Assembly (NCBI GenBank): GCA_030624355.1
Contig: JAUXKG010000156.1
Coordinates: forward strand, 1 to 6,382
Direction of reading: 5' to 3'
Length of the DNA stretch: 6,382 nucleotides
Source of the DNA: Acidobacteriota bacterium
Lineage (GTDB): Bacteria > Acidobacteriota > UBA6911 > RPQK01 > JADFOI01
The notes under the pieces are model-generated. The model was not told the DNA's origin, made no database searches, and saw only the letters and a program-made list of their open reading frames with translations. Both the position numbers and the translations under genes were made by a program. Below, piece by piece: positions 1 to 5,841 of this stretch; within the stretch, counting starts at the first letter, position 1, and each line of letters starts with the position of its first letter.

Positions 1-4
1 ACAA

Positions 5-18
5 CATCGCCTCCTCCT
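5..18 (-). promoter_or_regulatory. Shine-Dalgarno and ATG of a divergent gene leaving the window
   Basis: Read on the minus strand, this stretch is GAGGAGGAGGCG followed directly by ATG at 7-5. An AGGAGG core at 18-13 lies 5 bases before the ATG, which is close to ideal spacing. Only the ATG and one further full codon (TTG) are inside the window, so nothing can be said about the product. It is supported by a plausible leftward promoter at 80-108. A purine-rich run next to an ATG can arise by chance, so this is a moderate guess. Confidence 0.35.
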
Positions 19-79
19 CGCTCCGCGATCTCGTCTCAAAGTCCCTTCAGCAAATGTTATGCTATCTGTGGGACAGGAC

Positions 80-108
80 ACTATCCCGGATTATGCATAA
101 ATTGTCTA
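80..108 (-). promoter_or_regulatory. Possible sigma70-like promoter, leftward
   Basis: On the minus strand there is TAGACA (108-103, five of six matches to TTGACA), a 17-base A/T-rich spacer, and GATAGT (85-80, four of six matches to TATAAT). Transcription would begin near base 73 and leave a leader of about 65 bases before the ATG at 7. The spacing and the downstream ribosome binding site agree with each other. The match is by eye only, and sigma factor preferences of the host are unknown. Confidence 0.3.
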
Positions 109-161
109 CTGCAGTGCCGCAATCATCCACGCTGACAGTGTTGTGCTTCCTTGGGCTCCTC

Positions 162-182
162 GGCGTACTGCACGAGTACGCC
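162..182. repeat. Perfect 8-bp inverted repeat with 5-base loop
   Basis: GGCGTACT (162-169) and AGTACGCC (175-182) are exact reverse complements separated by GCACG. No T run follows on either strand, so it does not look like an intrinsic terminator. It sits roughly midway between the two presumed divergent starts, which is where an operator for a dimeric regulator, or a leader hairpin, would be expected. No regulator gene is visible in the window. Confidence 0.45.
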
Positions 183-314
183 TGTGGGGCCCTTCGTTGC
201 ACGCCTTGTCATCGAGGCGCCTGCGGCACTTCGTCACGACAACCTATGAATTATCCGGGCTAGAGGGGACCTGAATGATTTTTCCCTCGCATTTCCAATC
301 GGTCAGCAGTAGAA

Positions 315-319
315 AAGGG
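315..319 (+). promoter_or_regulatory. Ribosome binding site deciding the solute-binding protein start
   Basis: AAGGG at 315-319 lies 5 bases before the ATG at 325 but only 2 bases before the in-frame GTG at 322. The spacing favours ATG 325 as the start. Confidence 0.5.
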
Positions 320-324
320 CAGTG

Positions 325-1437
325 ATGACTTCACGAATTTCTCAGAATGCTGTGTCCCGATGGCAGCCAAGGCCTTACGGCAAAGCACGGCGCACATTGC
401 TCTGCTTGTCAATTGCAACAGCTTCCCTGGTCTCCGCGTGTCGGGTGGATACTTCGCCGGAGCAGCCCGTATCGATAGAGACGATAGCTCTTTATCAGGG
501 CCAGGATCGGGAGGAGCGCATTCTGTCGGGCGCAGAGACGGAAAAAGAAGTGTCCCTGTACACGTCGCTGCCGTTGGATGACGCAATGCCAGTGGCCAAA
601 GCTTTTGAAGATAAATACCGTGGCCTCAAGGTCAAAATTTGGAGGGCTCAGTCTAAGAACATCAGCCAGAGAATCATAACCGAAGCACAAGCGGGACGAT
701 TCTATTTCGATGTAGTCGAAACCAATGGTCTCGATCTGGAGGCACTTCACTTGGAAAGGTTGCTCCAGCAGGTGGAGTCGCCTCATCAGGAAGCCTTGAT
801 GTCGCGGGCCATGCCTGCTCATCGCGAGTGGGCGGGAACCCGTTTGAATGTTTTTGTCCAGGCCTACAACACCGAACAGGTTAGCAAGAAAGATCTTCCC
901 GGTACCTATCAGGAGCTGCTCGATTCCCGATGGCAGGGTCGTCTGGGTATCGAATCGGGAGATCCGGAATGGTTTGCCACGATTGTGGAGGAATTGGGAG
1001 AGCAGAAGGGGGTGGAGTTGTTCAGGCAGATTGTGGCGAAAAACGGTTTATCTGTTCGTACCGGCCATACTCTGCTGATCAACCTGGTAGCTTCTGGAGA
1101 GATTCCACTCACTTTAACGGCCTATCAATCGATTGTCGAAAAGTCCAAGGAGAAGGGTGCGCCCATTGACTGGTTTGTCATTCCACCGCTGATTGTCCGG
1201 CCCAATGGGGTGGCGGTATCCCGGAGGGCTCCCCATCCACACGCAGCACTGCTGCTTTACGACTTCATGCTGACTGAGGCACAGGAGATTCTGCGACAGC
1301 GAAATCGGATTCCCGCCCGCAAGGACATGAACTCCACCCTGAATGAGAGTCTGTTGCACTTTGTCGACATTCCTGGCTTTTTGGATCAAAGTCAGAAATG
1401 GGTGGAACTTTATGAGGAGATCATTATCTCTCAATGA
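325..1437 (+). CDS. Lipoprotein solute-binding protein of an iron(III)-type ABC importer
   Basis: Predicted 370-residue extracytoplasmic solute receptor that would capture a ligand and deliver it to the permease at 2598-4334. Residues 1-38 form a lipoprotein signal: basic stretch with Lys-Ala-Arg-Arg near 20-23, hydrophobic core about 24-35, and lipobox LVSAC with the lipidated cysteine at residue 39. A flexible linker of about 35 residues follows, then a type 2 periplasmic-binding fold beginning near EKEVSLYTSLP. The C-terminal part has the family-typical block GAPIDWFVIPPLIVRPNGVA and then APHPHAALLLYDFML. Where ferric-binding proteins usually have two adjacent tyrosines, I see only one (AYQS, Tyr267), so iron(III) as ligand is not assured; phosphonate, polyamine or another metal chelate is possible. 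A GTG lies one codon upstream. The 3' end overlaps the convergent ATPase gene by 14 bases. Family assignment is firm, substrate is not. Confidence 0.9.
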   Translation: MTSRISQNAVSRWQPRPYGKARRTLLCLSIATASLVSACRVDTSPEQPVSIETIALYQGQDREERILSGAETEKEVSLYTSLPLDDAMPVAKAFEDKYRGLKVKIWRAQSKNISQRIITEAQAGRFYFDVVETNGLDLEALHLERLLQQVESPHQEALMSRAMPAHREWAGTRLNVFVQAYNTEQVSKKDLPGTYQELLDSRWQGRLGIESGDPEWFATIVEELGEQKGVELFRQIVAKNGLSVRTGHTLLINLVASGEIPLTLTAYQSIVEKSKEKGAPIDWFVIPPLIVRPNGVAVSRRAPHPHAALLLYDFMLTEAQEILRQRNRIPARKDMNSTLNESLLHFVDIPGFLDQSQKWVELYEEIIISQ

Positions 1438-2227
1438 TCGTGCATCGCTCGGGGTCTATCTTCACATACACTGTGGAGCGTGCCTCTCCCTGCCAGCCCG
1501 GGTGAACCCTGGCCTGCAAAAATGTTTCCCCCACTCGCAGTCTCACGTTTAGCCATTCTCCCAGAAACAGTATGGTTTCGACAGTGGCTTCCCAGAAACC
1601 ATCTTCGTTTGGTCTCTGAGTCAAAGGGTGAACATCCTGAGGACGGATCGAAATCACGGTGTGTTCTCCCGCCTGGTGAGAGTTTGAAGCGAAAACGGTG
1701 ATCTGCCCAAGGTCAGTCTGCACTCGATAGTAGTATCCGTTCTGAATCGAGGTTTGTGGCCTACACTCAGACCCAATAGTTCCTTCCAGCAGGTTGGTGA
1801 CGCCGACAAAATCTGCAACAAAACGGTTGGCAGGATGTTCGTAAATCTCCTGCGGGGATCCTATCTGTACAATGCGCCCTTCATTCATGACGCCGATGCG
1901 GTGAGATAAAGCCAGGGCTTCGTTCTGGTCATGGGTCACGTAAACGGTCGTAATGCCCAGCTGCTGTTGGAGACGCTTCAATTCAATTTGCATACGTTCT
2001 CGCAATTTGGCATCCAGATTACTCAAAGGTTCGTCCAGAAGCAGTAGCCGAGGCTCGGTTACAAGGGCCCGTGCCAAAGCCAGCCGCTGCTGTTGGCCTC
2101 CGCTCAATTTGGTCGCCTCACGAGTTTCCAGCGTTTCCAAAGCCACGGTCTGCAGCGCACGAGTGACCTTGTCTTGGATTTGATTCTTGGAGAATCTCCT
2201 GTCACCTGTTTGCAAGGGGAAGGCCAC
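1424..2227 (-). CDS. ABC ATPase, C-terminal fragment (signature, Walker B, TOBE)
   Basis: Continuation of the ATPase frame after the amber codon. Counting from the GTG at 2227-2225, the signature LSGGQ is at 41-45, Walker B LLLLDEP at 61-67, D-loop SNLD at 69-72, and the switch histidine is His99 in VTHDQNEA. A TOBE-type regulatory/substrate-sensing domain occupies about residues 140-267, opening with FVGVTNLLEGT. The GTG lies one codon beyond the TAG, so re-initiation is conceivable, but no Shine-Dalgarno precedes it and a start there would cut the ATPase domain between Q-loop and signature. I read this as the remainder of one gene and not as a separate gene. Its TAA stop lies inside the 3' end of the convergent solute-binding gene. 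Confidence 0.75.
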   Translation of the reverse strand: MAFPLQTGDRRFSKNQIQDKVTRALQTVALETLETREATKLSGGQQQRLALARALVTEPRLLLLDEPLSNLDAKLRERMQIELKRLQQQLGITTVYVTHDQNEALALSHRIGVMNEGRIVQIGSPQEIYEHPANRFVADFVGVTNLLEGTIGSECRPQTSIQNGYYYRVQTDLGQITVFASNSHQAGEHTVISIRPQDVHPLTQRPNEDGFWEATVETILFLGEWLNVRLRVGETFLQARVHPGWQGEARSTVYVKIDPERCTIIER

Positions 2228-2230
2228 GTT

Positions 2231-2233
2231 CTA
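2231..2233 (-). other. In-frame TAG (amber) codon inside the ATPase gene
   Basis: The minus strand reads TTC TAG AAC GTG GCC TTC. The frame before and after is the same, so this is a substitution and not an indel. The codon sits within a 10-base perfect palindrome, GTTCTAGAAC (2228-2237). The position corresponds to a Glu commonly found in this family, so GAG to TAG is the simplest explanation. Confidence 0.9.
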
Positions 2234-2539
2234 GAACACATTCATGTGGGGCCAGATCGCATACGATTGAAATACCATGCCGAAGTTTCGGCGATTGGGG
2301 GGGACAGAGATCTTCTTCTCTGATGAGTAGAGGATTTGTTCCTCAAATGAAATCTGTCCTGAGTCAGGTTTCTCCAGACCGGCAATAGACCGCAAGGTAG
2401 TAGTCTTTCCGCAGCCGCTCGGGCCAAGAAGAGTGAACAGCGTGCCTTGCGGGACCTCGAAGGTGATATTTTGGGCGGCCTGAACCGTCTGGTGATCAGC
2501 ATCCGAATATTCTTTGAATAGAGCTGTCACCTTCAACAT
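2231..2539 (-). CDS. ABC ATPase, N-terminal fragment (Walker A to Q-loop)
   Basis: The first 102 codons of the ATPase, ending at the internal TAG. Residue Tyr11 is a likely A-loop aromatic that would stack on adenine. Walker A is GPSGCGKTT at about 39-47. The Q-loop Gln is residue 91 in VFQSYAIWPHM, which contacts the permease coupling helix. The start is ATG at 2539-2537, supported by a GAGGT Shine-Dalgarno 6 bases upstream. On its own the fragment binds part of the nucleotide site at best and would probably misfold. Confidence 0.75.
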   Translation of the reverse strand: MLKVTALFKEYSDADHQTVQAAQNITFEVPQGTLFTLLGPSGCGKTTTLRSIAGLEKPDSGQISFEEQILYSSEKKISVPPNRRNFGMVFQSYAIWPHMNVF

Positions 2540-2545
2540 GTGGAG

Positions 2546-2550
2546 ACCTC
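2546..2550 (-). promoter_or_regulatory. Ribosome binding site of the ABC ATPase gene
   Basis: On the minus strand GAGGT lies 6 bases upstream of the ATG at 2539. The 58-base gap between permease stop and this start holds no hairpin with a T run, so transcription from the permease probably continues into the ATPase gene. Confidence 0.6.
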
Positions 2551-2597
2551 AATGGATCGTCTCAATCGCACCTGCTGCAGAGTATACAAAACTCGGA

Positions 2598-4334
2598 CTA
2601 GGCTGGTCTCAAACCCGATTTGCCAGCCAGGACCTGAGCGATTATTACCAGAAAGAAGAGGCCCATTATGAGAAGCACGCCAAGGGCGCTCAACTGTACG
2701 TATTGGCCTCCCTCCCACAGCTCCCAGATGACTACTGAAACCACCTCACTTCCCGAGCTGTAAAGGAGAATCGAAGCAGACAATTCTCGAATCGACACGA
2801 TAACGATGTATATCCAACCCGCAACGAAGCCGGGCTTTATGAGAGGCAAGACAATTTTTCTGAAAGTGGTACTCCAGGAAGCACCACTCATGGCCGCCGA
2901 TTCCTCAAGTTCTTTGTGAATCTGCAGCATCGAAGCGGTGTTGTATCTCATACCGTAAGGCAAAAACCGAGTGATGTAGGCAATCAGAAGTATCCAAAGG
3001 GTTCCATACACCCCTACGTCTACGTGGAGATAGAAGGTCATGATAGAGAGACCCAGCACCAGTCCGGGAAAAACCAGCGGAAGCGAAGCCAGATTGTCCA
3101 ACAACCAGCGGCCCGGAGTGCTGGTTTTGACCACCACCCAGCTCATGACGGCAGTCAGGAGCATGATCAGGGTTGCACTTGCCAGCGACAAAAATATGCT
3201 GTTTCCCACAGAGGTGCCAATGTTGGGATAATCCCAAACGAATCTGTAAGCATCGAAGGTCAGATCATGCAGGGCCGCCATCGATGGAATGCGATAAAAC
3301 TTCTGAAGCGAGGACCAGAGCAGGACCAAAAAAGGCAGAATAACAATCCAGCAGATATAGAGGGCAAAGGCAGTTCCGGCCAGGCAGCGCCACTTCCCCA
3401 GATCAATAGGATGAGGACGATAGCCTTTGCCCGTCATGGTCGAGTATCGATGTCCCTGGCTGCTTATTCTGGCCTGGAAGTAGATGCCGCCTGCTGTGAT
3501 CAACAACAGAGTTGTGGCATAGGTGGAGGCCAGACCGATCTGACTGGGATAGTGGTGTATTGCCTGATAGATGGAAGAAGTAAAGACCTGAATTCCCACC
3601 GGAAGGCCCAGCAGTGCCGGCACTTCAAAGGATCCGAGGGCTCTGATAAAGAGAATCAGCATGGTGCCAAAGAGTGCCGGCCAGGTCAGTCTCAGTGTCA
3701 CATGATAGAGGACCTGCCAGGTGTTCGCTCCACTCATCATGGCGGACTCTTCCAGGGCTGGATCCATATAGCGGAAAGCGGCTGACATCAAAAGGAACGC
3801 TACCGGAGTGTAGTGCAGGCCAGCCACCCAGATCATGCCGCCCATCGAGTAGACATCGAAGAAAACGTAATCAGTATCAAGAATGTGCTGAAGGAGCAGA
3901 TTAAGAATCCCTATCTTGGGACTGCTCAGCAGAATCCAGGCCACCGTAAACAAGAGTCCCGGCACCACCAAAGGGATGACGGAGAGCGCGAAGAAACATT
4001 TCTTGAAAGGTGTGTTGGTGCGTTCGTTCAGCCATGCCAGCAGGGTTCCCAGCAGTAAAGAAACAAGGGCTGACCCTGCCGCGAATTCAATCGAATTCAA
4101 AAAGAGGCGAGCCGTTTGAAAACTGTAGACGGTCCGATAGTTGTCCAGGGTCAACAGGGCCGCCTGGGCCGCCGTGCGCGGGGTAAAGAAGCTCTCTCTC
4201 AGCAGGAAACACAACGGGATGAGGGCAAAATAGCCGACCAGGAGAGTGGATCCGCCAACCACGATCCATTTAAAGTCTAACCGGCGTTTTGCCCACCCAA
4301 CTCGACGAAACAGGTTAGTTTTTAGGGAGGGCAT
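2598..4334 (-). CDS. Fused two-domain ABC permease, FbpB/iron(III) type
   Basis: Inner-membrane channel of the importer. The 578-residue length and two homologous halves match the single-chain permeases of the ferric, thiamine-like and phosphonate-like group, where one protein replaces a permease dimer. About twelve hydrophobic segments are visible, near residues 23-45, 79-101, 115-137, 163-187, 223-245, 270-288, 316-340, 375-402, 416-437, 441-457, 500-520 and 550-570. Each half has an EAA coupling loop that docks on the ATPase: LEESAMMSGANTW (about 195-206) and LEESAAMSGASWS (about 476-488). Both keep the central glycine. The ATG at 4334 is the only start before an upstream in-frame TGA at 4355-4353, yet no good Shine-Dalgarno precedes it. 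Translation may depend on the PQQ-like gene 39 bases upstream. The reading frame looks intact. Confidence 0.93.
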   Translation of the reverse strand: MPSLKTNLFRRVGWAKRRLDFKWIVVGGSTLLVGYFALIPLCFLLRESFFTPRTAAQAALLTLDNYRTVYSFQTARLFLNSIEFAAGSALVSLLLGTLLAWLNERTNTPFKKCFFALSVIPLVVPGLLFTVAWILLSSPKIGILNLLLQHILDTDYVFFDVYSMGGMIWVAGLHYTPVAFLLMSAAFRYMDPALEESAMMSGANTWQVLYHVTLRLTWPALFGTMLILFIRALGSFEVPALLGLPVGIQVFTSSIYQAIHHYPSQIGLASTYATTLLLITAGGIYFQARISSQGHRYSTMTGKGYRPHPIDLGKWRCLAGTAFALYICWIVILPFLVLLWSSLQKFYRIPSMAALHDLTFDAYRFVWDYPNIGTSVGNSIFLSLASATLIMLLTAVMSWVVVKTSTPGRWLLDNLASLPLVFPGLVLGLSIMTFYLHVDVGVYGTLWILLIAYITRFLPYGMRYNTASMLQIHKELEESAAMSGASWSTTFRKIVLPLIKPGFVAGWIYIVIVSIRELSASILLYSSGSEVVSVVIWELWEGGQYVQLSALGVLLIMGLFFLVIIAQVLAGKSGLRPA

Positions 4335-4373
4335 TGTTGGTGGCGAATATGGTCATTTATTGCCTGAAGCGGG

Positions 4374-5825
4374 CTAGTCGCCGTTGGGAGAAAAGGCGTA
4401 AACTGCGTATTTCTTGCCTTCGATCGCGTTCTTGACCTTCCATCCTTGCGGGGCACCGATGCTGGTATAGAGGTGACCATTGGCAATCGCCATGCCGCCC
4501 CGAAGAATGTCGGTGAACTGATGTTTCCACAGCTGTTCTCCGCTGATTGCATCGATAGCCTCCATGGATCCGTCGGTCAGTCCCTGGTAGAAGACGTGGT
4601 TGGCTGCCGCGACGGGAGCTCCGATGGGTGCCGAGTTGACCACCCACCACATCACGTCCCCTGTATAGGCATGAAGAGCCACCGTAACCGATTTGGCAGT
4701 GCGGCCACGAATCCCGGTCGCATTTGAGACCACAAAAACACGGTTGTAAGCTGTCGCCGTACTGTTGAGGCGCGGACCGCCTGCGTTGGTGGGATGGGTC
4801 AGCATGGCCTTCCATAGTTTTTCACCGGTGTATCGATTGAAGCAGAAAAATCCAGCCTTATTGCCGGCTCCGACACAGGGTCGGATTTCATGTTTCCTGG
4901 AGGGATGGGTGGCGTCGAAAATCATCGGATGACAGCTGTAGTCCATATCAAAGGGATCGGCAGGGGTAGGCTGGTCGTACCAGAGCATTTCTCCAGTGTC
5001 GGCATCACAGGCGATCAGGCACTCGGCAAACAGCATGGGGTCCGCCGGAATGAAGCTCTTCACACTGCCGGTAGCAAAGTAGACAATGTTGGCCGCTTCA
5101 TCGATGGAGGGAGAGGTCCAAATCGATCCTCCAGCATCCCGTGCCCGATCCGGCACCACATAAAATCGCCACCTGACCGCGCCGGTCTCGGCATCCAAAC
5201 AGACCGCCTCGGCTTGGCCTGATGAGGTTCCCAGGTAGACCTTGTCCTTGTAAACGGCCGGGGAACAGAAAATCTGGGTGCGGTTCCTAACCAGATTCTT
5301 GTCGAGCTGGGTTTGCCAGATCTCACTCCCCGAATCAGCATCCAGACAATGTACTTTGGCCAAACCGGTACCAAAGTAGATGCGGCCGTTGTCGAACTGG
5401 CTGGAGGAACGGACTCCTTGTGTGGGAGCTCCCGGGTCGTGGCTGTATCCTATGAAATGTCTCCATTTCTGGGCTCCTGTGGCTGAATCCAGTGCATATT
5501 GGTAACCTGACAGAGTCCCAAAGTAGAGCGTGTCGCCGATAACCGTGGGAGTGGTTTGGATGGGTGCATCAGTTTCAAATTTCCATTTGACGCCCAACTG
5601 TCCAACATTCTCTCTGCCCAGTTGAGTTTCGTTTGAATTGAATCGACTGTTGTGCAGGTCACAGCCAAATCTTGGCCAGTCTGAGGACCCGGACACAACC
5701 GGTGCGGCCTCAGCTGAAGCAGGCGTAGCAGCGTGGACCGGACGGGTTGAACCAACCATCACACCGGTGGCAGCCATGTTCTTGATAAAGCTTCTTCGAG
5801 TCACTGAAAAACGAATTGCTTTCAT
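4374..5825 (-). CDS. Tat-exported PQQ-type beta-propeller protein, probable quinoprotein dehydrogenase relative
   Basis: A 483-residue exported protein. The N-terminus has a textbook twin-arginine motif TRRSFIK (residues 9-15), a hydrophobic stretch, and a likely cleavage site after VHA (30-32), so it should fold with cofactor in the cytoplasm and act in the periplasm. Seven tryptophan-docking repeats of the form A-x-D-A-x-T-G-x-x-x-W end near residues 121, 170, 219, 282, 338, 393 and 433, fitting an eight-bladed propeller. WTSPSIDEAANIVYFATG and PADPFDMDYSCHP (about 236-253 and 288-300) resemble the PQQ-site blocks of quinoprotein alcohol/glucose dehydrogenases, making Asp293 the candidate catalytic base. 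The adjacent-cysteine pair of methanol dehydrogenases and any CxxCH haem motif are absent, and the metal-ligand Asn after GTG appears to be Ser254. Polyvinyl-alcohol-dehydrogenase-like enzymes are the nearest comparison. A purely structural propeller is the alternative. Confidence 0.85.
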   Translation of the reverse strand: MKAIRFSVTRRSFIKNMAATGVMVGSTRPVHAATPASAEAAPVVSGSSDWPRFGCDLHNSRFNSNETQLGRENVGQLGVKWKFETDAPIQTTPTVIGDTLYFGTLSGYQYALDSATGAQKWRHFIGYSHDPGAPTQGVRSSSQFDNGRIYFGTGLAKVHCLDADSGSEIWQTQLDKNLVRNRTQIFCSPAVYKDKVYLGTSSGQAEAVCLDAETGAVRWRFYVVPDRARDAGGSIWTSPSIDEAANIVYFATGSVKSFIPADPMLFAECLIACDADTGEMLWYDQPTPADPFDMDYSCHPMIFDATHPSRKHEIRPCVGAGNKAGFFCFNRYTGEKLWKAMLTHPTNAGGPRLNSTATAYNRVFVVSNATGIRGRTAKSVTVALHAYTGDVMWWVVNSAPIGAPVAAANHVFYQGLTDGSMEAIDAISGEQLWKHQFTDILRGGMAIANGHLYTSIGAPQGWKVKNAIEGKKYAVYAFSPNGD

Positions 5826-5833
5826 AACTGCAT

Positions 5834-5839
5834 TTCTCC
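5834..5839 (-). promoter_or_regulatory. Ribosome binding site of the PQQ-propeller gene
   Basis: On the minus strand GGAGAA lies within the 16-base gap after the upstream gene's TGA, about 8-10 bases before the ATG at 5825. The short gap and the site inside it support co-transcription of the two propeller genes. Confidence 0.55.
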
Positions 5840-5841
5840 AA

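Larger units (their letters stand above)
1..324. other. Intergenic control region, no convincing gene
   Basis: This stretch lies between a presumed leftward gene at the left edge and the rightward solute-binding gene. The plus strand has an open frame from base 3 to a TAG at 261-263. Its first ATG (54) has no Shine-Dalgarno and its translation resembles no family I know. It does contain a single CTPCH motif, but too little sequence follows for a cytochrome. No strong rightward promoter was found. TTGTCA at 206-211 resembles a -35 box but has no -10 at proper spacing, and TATGAA at 245-250 resembles a -10 without a -35. Confidence 0.5.
1424..2539 (-). pseudogene. ABC transporter ATP-binding subunit interrupted by an in-frame amber codon
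   Basis: Taken as one frame, this spans 371 codons plus a TAA stop, the usual length for a ferric/polyamine-type importer ATPase with a C-terminal TOBE domain. The only defect is TAG at 2233-2231 (codon 103). It falls in WPHMNVF-stop-NVAFPL, where relatives normally read VFENVAFPL, so a Glu codon GAG probably became TAG by one base change. There is no frameshift, and every nucleotide-binding motif on both sides is intact. If TAG terminates, the first product carries Walker A and the Q-loop without signature or Walker B and cannot be an ATPase, leaving the importer without its motor unless another ATPase substitutes. Intact motifs mean the lesion is very recent, or is a sequencing error, or is read through. 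It lies 58 bases downstream of the permease gene. Confidence 0.65.

Noticed and set aside
186..201. Possible sigma54-like promoter (GG, ten bases, GC with TTGCA)
   Set aside because: It has the GG/GC spacing and TTGCA, but most of the -24 consensus does not match. Such hits occur often by chance, and no activator site was evident.
54..263. 69-codon plus-strand open frame with a CTPCH motif
   Set aside because: There is no ribosome binding site and no recognisable family. Only 17 or so residues follow the motif, too few for a cytochrome, and the frame crosses the perfect hairpin at 162-182. Most likely a chance open frame, or the tail of something outside the window.
2228..2237. Ten-base palindrome GTTCTAGAAC around the amber codon
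   Set aside because: It follows from Phe codon TTC, the TAG and Asn codon AAC lying together. It is too short and coding-embedded to suggest an insertion scar or regulator site.
2279..2292. Short inverted repeat GCCGAA-GT-TTCGGC
   Set aside because: A 6-bp stem inside ATPase coding sequence upstream of the amber codon, with no T tract and no signs of a programmed recoding signal. It lies before the stop, not just after it, where readthrough stimulators usually sit.
2916..3785. Long plus-strand open frame (289 codons) opposite the permease gene
   Set aside because: It is antisense to a clear membrane permease. Its translation is rich in Gln, His, Arg and Gly with no domain features, as expected for a shadow frame of hydrophobic codons.
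4082..4101. Tandem CGAATTCAAT/CGAATTCAAA repeat
   Set aside because: Two nearly identical 10-base units inside the permease coding region, explained by codons for an ordinary membrane segment. 10 is not a multiple of 3, and there is no sign of slippage.
4357..4815. Minus-strand 152-codon frame inside the PQQ-propeller gene
   Set aside because: It lies in another frame of the same strand within a well-supported gene and shows a low-quality composition rich in Arg, Ser and Gly.
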